Below, piece by piece: positions 25,742 to 32,024 of a DNA stretch of 39,995 bases. This DNA comes from Sulfurovum sp. Lineage in GTDB: Bacteria; Campylobacterota; Campylobacteria; Campylobacterales; Sulfurovaceae. The position numbers and the translations under genes are program-made. Position 1 is the first letter of the stretch; every line of letters starts with the position of its first letter. Where the stretch lies: NCBI GenBank assembly GCA_024762315.1, contig JANTHR010000011.1, positions 1 to 39,995 on the forward strand, in the 5' to 3' direction. The notes under the pieces were generated by a model that was given only the letters and a program-made list of their open reading frames with translations, was not told where the DNA came from and ran no database searches.

Positions 25742-26687
25742 CAAAGTCAATTATACGATCGTAGGAATTTTTGTATTGGCATTCGGGGCAGGACTGGTAT
25801 GGTTCGCATTTTGGCTTGCCAAATATGGTATTCATCGTGAGTTCGATATTTATAAACTCAATATGACCGAATCGGTTGCAGGTCTGTCCAAAGATTCGGT
25901 GGTGAAATTACATGGGGTTGATATAGGGCGCGTAAGTGAGATACGTATAGATCCCAAAAACATAGAACACATTGAAATTTTTCTCAAAATAAACAAAGGA
26001 GTTCCCATTAAAGAAGATATGGTCGCCCATACACAGATGTTAGGTGTAACCGGACTGCTTTCCATCGAGATAGACGGGGGTACCAACGAGGCAAAGACAT
26101 TACAGCCTACAGAGGATCATATACCTGTCATACCCACGGCTCCTTCATGGTTCACAAAGACAACAAGAGGCCTGGGTACCCTTTCAGACAGGATTACTTT
26201 GCTGGTAGACAAGACACAGAAGCTGATGAGTGAGAAAAATATAGAAACTTTAGGAAAAGTCTTTGATAATACCGAGATCATAACGGCTAAAGCGGAAGAT
26301 GTCGAGAAAAAAGCGATGACCTCACTTGAAGAGGTTGATAAGACACTTCAAGAGTTCAGGGTTTCTATGAAAAATATTAACAAAAAACTTACACAGGCAG
26401 GCAATGATTTCAAAACAATGCAGAAAGACTTTTCCAGTATTAAAAAAGTAACGATTCCAACAATCAATAAACTCATGCAGACCACAAAGAACTTCAACCG
26501 TGTTACGCTTAAAGTAGAAAAAAGTTTGGACAGGGGGGATTACGATATCAAAAAGATCTTTGAACCGCTGTTAGTCGATATTGGTATAGTATCTGAGCAG
26601 ATCAATGACTTGGCACGTGAGCTCAAAGAGAGCCCCAATGATATACTCTTTAAATCAAGAGAACAGAGACGAGGACCTGGAGAATGA
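25734..26687 (+). CDS. mlaD: MlaD-like MCE-domain protein
   Basis: 317 residues: one N-terminal membrane helix (~7-27, YTIVGIFVLAFGAGLVWFAFWLA), then an MCE domain (~38-120: VAGLSKDSVVKLHGVDIGRV, MLGVTGLLSIEIDGG). A long helical C-terminal region (~150-300: VEKKAMTSLEEVDKTLQEFR) follows. MCE proteins form hexameric rings that bind lipid and sit on the MlaE/F complex in the periplasm. The C-terminal helices are longer than in E. coli MlaD (about 180 residues) and could build a tunnel across the periplasm as in PqiB/LetB-like or Mce proteins (inference). It overlaps the lipoprotein gene by four bases. Confidence 0.93.
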   Translation: MYSKVNYTIVGIFVLAFGAGLVWFAFWLAKYGIHREFDIYKLNMTESVAGLSKDSVVKLHGVDIGRVSEIRIDPKNIEHIEIFLKINKGVPIKEDMVAHTQMLGVTGLLSIEIDGGTNEAKTLQPTEDHIPVIPTAPSWFTKTTRGLGTLSDRITLLVDKTQKLMSEKNIETLGKVFDNTEIITAKAEDVEKKAMTSLEEVDKTLQEFRVSMKNINKKLTQAGNDFKTMQKDFSSIKKVTIPTINKLMQTTKNFNRVTLKVEKSLDRGDYDIKKIFEPLLVDIGIVSEQINDLARELKESPNDILFKSREQRRGPGE

Positions 26688-27262
26688 AATATATAATGAT
26701 CTTAAGCCTGTTTGTATTAAGTGCATGTAGCATCAAGGAGGTGCCACCTTTGAAAATCTATACGCTCAGTATAGAGAGTGTAGCAGCTGTTCCTCACAGT
26801 AAATACCGTAACCAAACCATAAAAGTTTCATTTCCCCAAACGCTTAAAGAGAAGATCAGTAACCGGATGTCTTACTCTTACAGCAGCAGAGAACAGGGGG
26901 TCTATCAAAACTCGCAATGGTCGAACAATATAGGCAAGTTGATACAGGGAAGCATCATTCGGACACTTGATGACAGTAGAATCTTTAAAGCCGCACTTCC
27001 TTATGAGTCTACAGCAGGGGAAGACCTCAGGCTTGAAAGTAGCATTTTTGACTTTTCTCATCATGTAAGGGGCAATGCTTCTTATGCCATTGTGTCTATC
27101 CAGTTCAGTCTTGTAGATTCAGATACAGGCAAGCTTATAAAAACAAAAAGATTCAGTTATAGGGAAGATACACAAAGTACAAATGCCAAGGGATATGTTG
27201 AAGCAACAAACAAAGCAGTAGACAGGCTTATGAAAGATCTGTTGAGGTGGCTTCAGCTTTAG
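26684..27262 (+). CDS. ABC-type transport auxiliary lipoprotein (PqiC-like)
   Basis: 192 residues with a lipoprotein signal: MKYIMILSLFVLSACS, lipobox LSAC at residues ~12-15. The mature part (LKIYTLSIESV, QTIKVSFPQTLKEKISNRMSY, VYQNSQWSNNIGKLIQGSIIRTL) fits the PqiC/DUF330 fold found with MCE transport systems. It is presumably lipid-anchored on the outer membrane, working with the MlaD ring. It is the last of four overlapping genes. PqiC-like placement suggests a PqiABC/Mce-like bridge rather than an E. coli MlaC shuttle. Confidence 0.85.
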   Translation: MKYIMILSLFVLSACSIKEVPPLKIYTLSIESVAAVPHSKYRNQTIKVSFPQTLKEKISNRMSYSYSSREQGVYQNSQWSNNIGKLIQGSIIRTLDDSRIFKAALPYESTAGEDLRLESSIFDFSHHVRGNASYAIVSIQFSLVDSDTGKLIKTKRFSYREDTQSTNAKGYVEATNKAVDRLMKDLLRWLQL

Positions 27263-27315
27263 GAGAAGTCCTATTCTCAAGAGAATTAAATTCTGATGCA
27301 ATAAGGTGGTAAAAT

Positions 27316-28266
27316 ATGGGAACAAAACGTGATATGGTCGAAACTGAAATGGAAGAGGGCGGAATAGTAAAAAATGAGACACAAAATGAGCGAAGGGATG
27401 CGTGTCTGAAACGTTTTGAAGAAGAGGAACGGCGCGCTAGAAATAAAAAAAGACGCGTTCCTGTCTGGATAAAACAAGAAGTACTTGAATATGAAGATGA
27501 GCTTCAAAAGCTTCAGATCGAATTGCTTAAACTCCAAAAGCATATTAAAGCACAGGGGCTGAAAGTGCTCATCCTCTTTGAAGGCCGTGATGCTGCAGGC
27601 AAAGGCGGGACCATCAAACGTATTACTGAACATCTCAATCCGCGTGGCGCAAGAGTAGTCGCTTTGAACAAACCCTCTGATGTAGAAAAGACACAGTGGT
27701 ATTTCCAGCGTTATGTACAGCACCTCCCCAGCGGCGGAGAGATCGTACTTTTTGACAGGAGTTGGTACAACCGTGCAGGGGTAGAACCTGTCATGGGGTT
27801 TTGTACACAGGAGGAGCATCAGGAGTTTTTGCATGAAGTGCCTTTCTTTGAAAGGAGGCTTGTCAATAGCGGAATCATTTTGATCAAATTGTACTTTTCG
27901 ATCTCAAAAAATGAGCAGGCGAAACGCTTTAAAGAGCGTGAAAAAAATCCACTCAAACAGTATAAGCTCTCCCCTATCGATAAGCAGGCACAAAAAATGT
28001 GGGATAAGTATACCGTAGCAGAATACTCAATGTTCATGGCTTCACATACTGAAGCCACTCCATGGACAGTGATCCGTTCAGACAACAAGAAAAAGGCACG
28101 GATAAACTGCATCAAACATATTCTCAACCAGATCGATTATCCGGAGAAGACCAAGCAAAAGCATTTGAAGGTAGATAAGGACATTGTCTGCACTGCAGAT
28201 GAGAAAATAGCAGAATTTGACAACAATGTATCTCTTGATTTTTCTAATGAAAAATCTAAAGCGTAG
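27316..28266 (+). CDS. ppk2: Polyphosphate kinase 2 (PPK2) family
   Basis: 316 residues, single-domain PPK2. Motifs: Walker A-like ILFEGRDAAGKGGTIKRI (~88-105), HLNPRGARVVAL, Walker B-like VLFDRSWYNRAGVEPVMGF and the lid KEREKNPLKQYKLSPID. PPK2 enzymes transfer phosphate between polyphosphate and nucleoside mono- or diphosphates. The single-domain length is that of class I/II; the preferred acceptor cannot be told from sequence. A charged ~50-residue N-terminal helix precedes the kinase. It lies 53 bases after the lipid-transport genes on the same strand and may share their transcript, but a functional link is not evident. It converges on hisS. Confidence 0.92.
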   Translation: MGTKRDMVETEMEEGGIVKNETQNERRDACLKRFEEEERRARNKKRRVPVWIKQEVLEYEDELQKLQIELLKLQKHIKAQGLKVLILFEGRDAAGKGGTIKRITEHLNPRGARVVALNKPSDVEKTQWYFQRYVQHLPSGGEIVLFDRSWYNRAGVEPVMGFCTQEEHQEFLHEVPFFERRLVNSGIILIKLYFSISKNEQAKRFKEREKNPLKQYKLSPIDKQAQKMWDKYTVAEYSMFMASHTEATPWTVIRSDNKKKARINCIKHILNQIDYPEKTKQKHLKVDKDIVCTADEKIAEFDNNVSLDFSNEKSKA

Positions 28267-28293
28267 CGAAAATGCCCGAAGCGTTTGTTTTGT

Positions 28294-29505
28294 TTAAAAT
28301 GCTTCCCTCAAAACTGTTTTTTCTTCCTTGCTCTCCAGATCCTTCACCCAAACAGTCCCGTTTTTCAATTCATCTTCTCCGATAAGGAGACAATACTTGG
28401 CATTGGCCTTGTCCGCACCTTTCATATGGCTTTTGAAACCTTTTGAGTTATACTCTACAGTTACTTTGCTCTCTTTGCGTTTTTCAGCAGCTAAAGGAAA
28501 CAGGACCTCCACGGCCTCTTCAGTCATTGCACCCATATAGATGCCTTCTCTTTGAACTTCGGGCATTTGTACCAGTTCCATGATACGTTCTATTCCTATG
28601 GCGAAACCAACAGCTGGAGTAGGTTTTCCGTCTAAAAATTCTACGAGTCTGTCATAGCGTCCGCCGCCTGCGATGGCAGACTGTGCACCTATCTCATTGC
28701 TGACAAACTCAAAGGCTGTTTTACCGTAGTAGTCCAGTCCTCTTACAAGGTTACTGTTCACTTCATAGCTGATACCTGCTTTGTCCAGCAGGGCAGTGAG
28801 TTTCTTGAAATCCGGATCACACTCTTCACAAAGATAGTCGATAAGTTTTGGTGACTCTGCCAGGAGTAACCGGCATTTTTCATTTTTGCAATCAAGTACC
28901 CTGATTGGATTCGTACCGATTCGACGATTACAGTCTTCGCAAAGCTCCTCTTTGATATCCGTTAAAGAAGCTATGAGATTTTCTTTGTATCTGGGCATAC
29001 ATACTTTACATCCGAGTGAGTTGATCTGGAGGTCAAACCCTATACCCAGTTCATTAAAAATTTGGCTTATCATCGTAATAATGGTAAAGTCTTCATAAAC
29101 AGAGGCCTCACCAAAACTCTCACAACCAAACTGGTGGAACTCTCTTAGTCGACCCTTTTGCGGTCTTTCATAACGAAACATCGGCCCATAGTAATAAAAT
29201 TTCTGTTTTACAGGCTGACGGTCAAGTTTGGCGGAGATAAAGGCACGCACGACACCGGCAGTTCCTTCCGGACGCATACAGACATCATTGCCTCCCTTGT
29301 CCTCGAACTGGTACATCTCTTTGCCTACAATATCCGAACTTTCACCCACCGAACGTTTGAACAGAGCCGTCTCTTCCAGTATAGGTGTTTCGATATAGCT
29401 ATAGCCATATCTTTGTGCGATCCTGGTAGCAGTATCTATAATATGTGTAAAACGTTGGCTCTCTTCAAAAGTGAGGTCCTTCATCCCTCTGAGTGGGTTT
29501 ATCAT
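28294..29505 (-). CDS. hisS: Histidyl-tRNA synthetase
   Basis: 403 residues from ATG 29505, chosen because GAGGA is seven bases upstream; the frame runs seven codons further to a TTG without support. Class II motifs are present: motif 1 (INPLRGMKDLT and following helix), motif 2 FRYERPQKGRLREFHQFGCE, the histidine-binding LVRGLDYYGKTAFEF and motif 3 AVGFAIGIERI. The C-terminal anticodon-binding domain ends in VWVKDLESKEEKTV. A zinc-site-like set of cysteines lies in the insertion (CEDCNRR, CEECD). The neighbour order tmk, coaD, ubiX matches C. jejuni. Confidence 0.97.
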   Translation of the reverse strand: MINPLRGMKDLTFEESQRFTHIIDTATRIAQRYGYSYIETPILEETALFKRSVGESSDIVGKEMYQFEDKGGNDVCMRPEGTAGVVRAFISAKLDRQPVKQKFYYYGPMFRYERPQKGRLREFHQFGCESFGEASVYEDFTIITMISQIFNELGIGFDLQINSLGCKVCMPRYKENLIASLTDIKEELCEDCNRRIGTNPIRVLDCKNEKCRLLLAESPKLIDYLCEECDPDFKKLTALLDKAGISYEVNSNLVRGLDYYGKTAFEFVSNEIGAQSAIAGGGRYDRLVEFLDGKPTPAVGFAIGIERIMELVQMPEVQREGIYMGAMTEEAVEVLFPLAAEKRKESKVTVEYNSKGFKSHMKGADKANAKYCLLIGEDELKNGTVWVKDLESKEEKTVLREAF

Positions 29506-29528
29506 GTGTGTATCCTCGTGTTCCAAAG

Positions 29529-29587
29529 GTGCGTTGGTAAACGCACACTACGGTGTGATTGTTGTAGGGTGCGGTTGCTACCGCACC
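29529..29587. repeat. Two REP-like hairpins between tmk and hisS
   Basis: Two perfect stem-loops lie close together. In 29529-29546 a 7-bp stem (GTGCGTT with AACGCAC) closes a 4-nt loop; in 29568-29587 an 8-bp stem (GGTGCGGT with ACCGCACC) closes another 4-nt loop. The leading GTAGGGTGCG is like the repetitive extragenic palindromes common in many bacteria. There is no T-run, so these are not classic terminators. Confidence 0.7.
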
Positions 29588-29601
29588 AATTAATGATGCA
29601 A

Positions 29602-30177
29602 TTATACCTTCAAGTAGGTAAGAATGGATTGATGAATACTTTCTATGTCCTGTGTTGCATCCACAAAGAGGTGAGGGATACCGAGTTTGATGACGCTCTC
29701 TTTCATATGTTGCTGTACTTTTAAAAGATACTCAAGGCCTCTACGTTCTATGACGTCAAGACTTTTAGCCGAGGTTCTCTCTTCCAAGGTTTTCATGTCG
29801 GTCAGAAAGAGGATGATCTTGTCCGGGAAATGCTCCTTCAGGGCAAATCGGTTAAGTCTTACCAACTTTTCAAAATCAAAATCATCATTGGCCAAAGCAT
29901 AACCAATACCGGAGATGAAACCTCTGTCCGAGATCACTATTTTGTCTTTGTTCGGCTCTATTATTTCTTCATAATGTTCTGCCCGATCCGCCAAAAAGAG
30001 AAGTAGTTCGGCTCTTTTTGAAGCTAGGGTATCCTCCAGAAGTATCTCTCTGGCTTTTTTGCCAAACGTTGTACCTCCCGGTTCATGGGTAGTAATGATC
30101 TCAGGGTGTTTTTGGGCTATGAGCTCTATTTGTGTACTTTTGCCGCAGGTATCGATGCCTTCAAATAAAATATACAT
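29602..30177 (-). CDS. tmk: Thymidylate kinase
   Basis: 191 residues. It phosphorylates dTMP to dTDP. P-loop FEGIDTCGKSTQ (residues ~4-15), THEPGGTTFGKKARE (DRX-like substrate region), ISDRGFISGIGYALA (the D-R motif that binds dTMP) and a short lid (TSAKSLDVIERRGLEYL). Its ATG shares one base with the coaD stop (TAATG), so translation is coupled. It is slightly shorter than the E. coli enzyme, as is usual in Campylobacterota. Confidence 0.95.
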   Translation of the reverse strand: MYILFEGIDTCGKSTQIELIAQKHPEIITTHEPGGTTFGKKAREILLEDTLASKRAELLLFLADRAEHYEEIIEPNKDKIVISDRGFISGIGYALANDDFDFEKLVRLNRFALKEHFPDKIILFLTDMKTLEERTSAKSLDVIERRGLEYLLKVQQHMKESVIKLGIPHLFVDATQDIESIHQSILTYLKV

Positions 30178-30653
30178 TATTTTCTTATCTCTTCTATTAT
30201 TTTGTGGGTTGAAGGTGCGAGGAGATGATCTACTTTACCATGAAATGCCAGGATGGAACGCACCACGGATGAACTCACAAAAGCATGCTCAAGGCTGGGC
30301 ATAAGGTAAATGGTCTCCAACTCTTTTTTTAGTGAAGCATTGGCATAGCCCATCTGGAGTTCATACTCAAAGTCACTGACCGCCCTCAGCCCCCTTATGA
30401 TGATATTTGCATTAAGTTCATCGGAGAGATTTACCAGAAGATTATCAAAGCCTATGACTTTGATCTTGGAAAACTCTTCTGTTGCTGCCTGTACCATCTG
30501 TATGCGTTGTTCAAGAGTGAACATGGGTTTCTTCGCTTGAGAAACTGCTACTGCTACGATGATCTCATCGAACATATGGCAGGCTCTTTTAATGATATCC
30601 AAATGCCCATTGGTTATGGGGTCAAAGGTCCCCGGATAGATCGCTTTTCTCAT
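30177..30653 (-). CDS. coaD: Phosphopantetheine adenylyltransferase
   Basis: 158 residues, the normal family length. It joins 4'-phosphopantetheine and ATP to dephospho-CoA. Nucleotidyltransferase T/HxGH motif: YPGTFDPITNGHLDII at the N-terminus; VIGFDNLLVNL and IIRGLRAVSDFEYELQMGYAN in the substrate pocket; FVSSSVVRSI near the end is the ISSTxxR-like motif. It couples to tmk by a one-base overlap and lies downstream of ubiX. Confidence 0.97.
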   Translation of the reverse strand: MRKAIYPGTFDPITNGHLDIIKRACHMFDEIIVAVAVSQAKKPMFTLEQRIQMVQAATEEFSKIKVIGFDNLLVNLSDELNANIIIRGLRAVSDFEYELQMGYANASLKKELETIYLMPSLEHAFVSSSVVRSILAFHGKVDHLLAPSTHKIIEEIRK

Positions 30654-30676
30654 AGTAAATTTCCTTTGGAAATTTT

Positions 30677-30835
30677 AGTGAAGAATAAAGAGTGAAGAGT
30701 GGTGAAGAGTGTCGGTTTGCATTGCTTTGCAGTGCCTCTATTGAATAAAGTCATTTTTGCCTCTTTTATATACAAGCTTTTTAGTATGAAAAGCATACCA
30801 TAACTCCCCACTCCCCACTCTTAATTCCTCACTCC
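30677..30835. repeat. Inverted GAGTG-rich low-complexity repeats in the coaD-ubiX spacer
   Basis: Bases 30677-30711 read as GAGTGAAGAGTGGTGAAGAG-like units. Bases 30803-30835 hold the reverse-complement type (ACTCCCC, CCACTC, CCTCACTCC). Between them lies a hairpin (GCATTGC TTT GCAGTGC at about 30718-30734) and AT-rich sequence. The right arm runs into the ubiX 3' end, so its last codons and TGA (30829-30831) are made of repeat sequence. Confidence 0.6.
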
Positions 30836-31359
30836 CAACGAGTAAACAACGCGTTGGGTATGCCTAAGGCATCATACCATTTCCCAATGATGAACTTCTC
30901 CATTTCTTCAAGCGAACCTGACTCGGAATAATAACCCATTACAGGTGGAGCTATGATGACCCCCAAAGCAGCCAACTTTTGCATATTTTCCAAAGCTATG
31001 GCAGAAAATGGCAACTCTCTTGGCGCCAGGAGAAGTTTCTTCTGCTCTTTGAGTGCTACTGCTGCTACACGGGTAGCAAGGTTGTCACTGATACCGCAGG
31101 CTACCTTGGCAAGTGTATTCATACTGCAGGGGATGATAGCTGTCATATCTACCCTAAAAGAACCAGAAGAGATAGATGCTGCGATGTTATCGCTAGAGTG
31201 CAATGTAACCTGTTTGTTCTCAAAGGATTCTACGGTTAAGGCATTGTCAGAGACTATAACATGTACTTCGATGTCTTTGGGCAAGTAGTCAACGAACTTC
31301 TTGCCCAACTGAACACCGGATGCCCCCGTGATTGCTACGACCAGTTTACGAGGCATCAT
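30829..31359 (-). CDS. ubiX: Flavin prenyltransferase UbiX
   Basis: 176 residues. UbiX makes the prenylated FMN used by UbiD decarboxylases. KLVVAITGASGVQLGKKF binds the flavin phosphate. DMTAIIPCSMNTLAKVACGISDNLATRVAAVALKE carries the conserved Ser/Asn and Arg region, and LLLAPRELPFSAIALENM and IIAPPVMGYY are the C-terminal active-site motifs. Slightly short for the family; the C-terminus (ALFTRWE) is trimmed at a repeat, but the core is whole. First of the ubiX-coaD-tmk series. Confidence 0.94.
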   Translation of the reverse strand: MMPRKLVVAITGASGVQLGKKFVDYLPKDIEVHVIVSDNALTVESFENKQVTLHSSDNIAASISSGSFRVDMTAIIPCSMNTLAKVACGISDNLATRVAAVALKEQKKLLLAPRELPFSAIALENMQKLAALGVIIAPPVMGYYSESGSLEEMEKFIIGKWYDALGIPNALFTRWE

Positions 31360-31593
31360 GTCGTGACTCGCTTGTACTGTGTTTTAATACTTGTCATGCT
31401 ATGCCTTGTTATTTCTCGTTAGCACACTGTACGAGGTAATGCATATTTCAAATAGATACAAAATATAAAGCTTATATCAAAATTAAAAATGTATATATGC
31501 ATTCCCTTACAGAGCATGGGAACGAGGTTTTATTATATGAAAGGATTATAACAAAAGAAAATTAGTTTTTGGATTTTAAATATATGAAACTTA
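31360..31593. other. AT-rich spacer with a REP-like hairpin, no gene seen
   Basis: No convincing reading frame. Bases 31499-31527 contain ATTCCC, a 10-base gap, then TGGGAAC followed by GAGG. This resembles the TTCCC...GGGAACGAG type of extragenic palindrome. Upstream, GGTAATGCATAT (31435-31446) and ATATGCATTCCC (about 31493-31504) form an imperfect inverted repeat. Confidence 0.4.
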
Positions 31594-31668
31594 TGGAGCG
31601 GGCGAACGGGATCGAACCGTCGACCCTAACCTTGGCAAGGTTATGCTCTACCGCTGAGCTACGCCCGC
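31594..31668 (-). tRNA. tRNA-Gly (GCC)
   Basis: A 75-nt cloverleaf with encoded CCA. Acceptor stem GCGGGCG/CGCCCGC, D-arm TAGCTCAGCGGTAGAGC, anticodon loop CTTGCCAA (GCC), T-arm GGTTCGATCCC. First base at 31668. Confidence 0.96.
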
Positions 31669-31692
31669 AAATGTATCCATAAATAATGTCAG

Positions 31693-31768
31693 TGGAGCGG
31701 GCGAAGGGATTCGAACCCTCGACAGCCTGCTTGGAAGGCAGGAACTCTAGCCACTGAGCTACGCCCGC
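31693..31768 (-). tRNA. tRNA-Gly (UCC)
   Basis: A 76-nt cloverleaf with encoded CCA and the same acceptor stem as the neighbouring Gly tRNA. Anticodon loop CTTCCAA (UCC), T-arm GGTTCGAATCC. 24 bases separate the two genes, which are probably one transcript. Confidence 0.96.
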
Positions 31769-31775
31769 AAAAATA

Positions 31776-31860
31776 TGGTACCGCAGGTCGGATTCGAACC
31801 GACACGCCCGAAGGCAGAAGATTTTGAGTCTACCAAGTCTACCAGTTCCATCACTGCGGC
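31776..31860 (-). tRNA. tRNA-Leu (CAA)
   Basis: An 85-nt class II tRNA with a long variable arm (CTGCCTTCGGGCG) and encoded CCA. Anticodon stem-loop GACTCAAAATC gives CAA. The acceptor stem begins GCCGCAG and closes with a G-U pair. First gene of the tRNA cluster in transcription order, only seven bases from tRNA-Gly(UCC). Confidence 0.95.
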
Positions 31861-31932
31861 AACAAGTACGTCCTAAAACGTAAATGGGATTTTACTCCTA
31901 GAGAGCTTAAACAACGTTTAGAAGCCTTTTAA
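31861..31932 (+). other. Short coding-like fragment next to tRNA-Leu
   Basis: Starting at the 5' end of the tRNA-Leu gene, one plus-strand frame reads NKYVLKRKWDF then TPRELKQRLEAF and TAA. It has no start codon or ribosome site and a stop lies in frame inside the tRNA. It may be the last codons of a lost gene, or chance. Confidence 0.2.
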
Positions 31933-31987
31933 TGTGCAAAAATATTATAATTCAATACTTTTTAATAGCCTACTAAAGATTATTTGT

Positions 31988-31993
31988 TATAAT
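31988..31993 (+). promoter_or_regulatory. Likely -10 box for ftsK
   Basis: Exact TATAAT, 31 bases ahead of the TTG start, with a T-rich stretch upstream, as is typical of vegetative promoters in Campylobacterota. Confidence 0.5.
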
Positions 31994-32024
31994 ATCTTCA
32001 TTAATTAATATCAAGGTCATTTTT

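Noticed and set aside
27272..27290. Hairpin after the PqiC-like gene as a terminator
   Set aside because: The stem is only five bases (ATTCT/AGAAT) without a T-run; the ppk2 gene follows closely.
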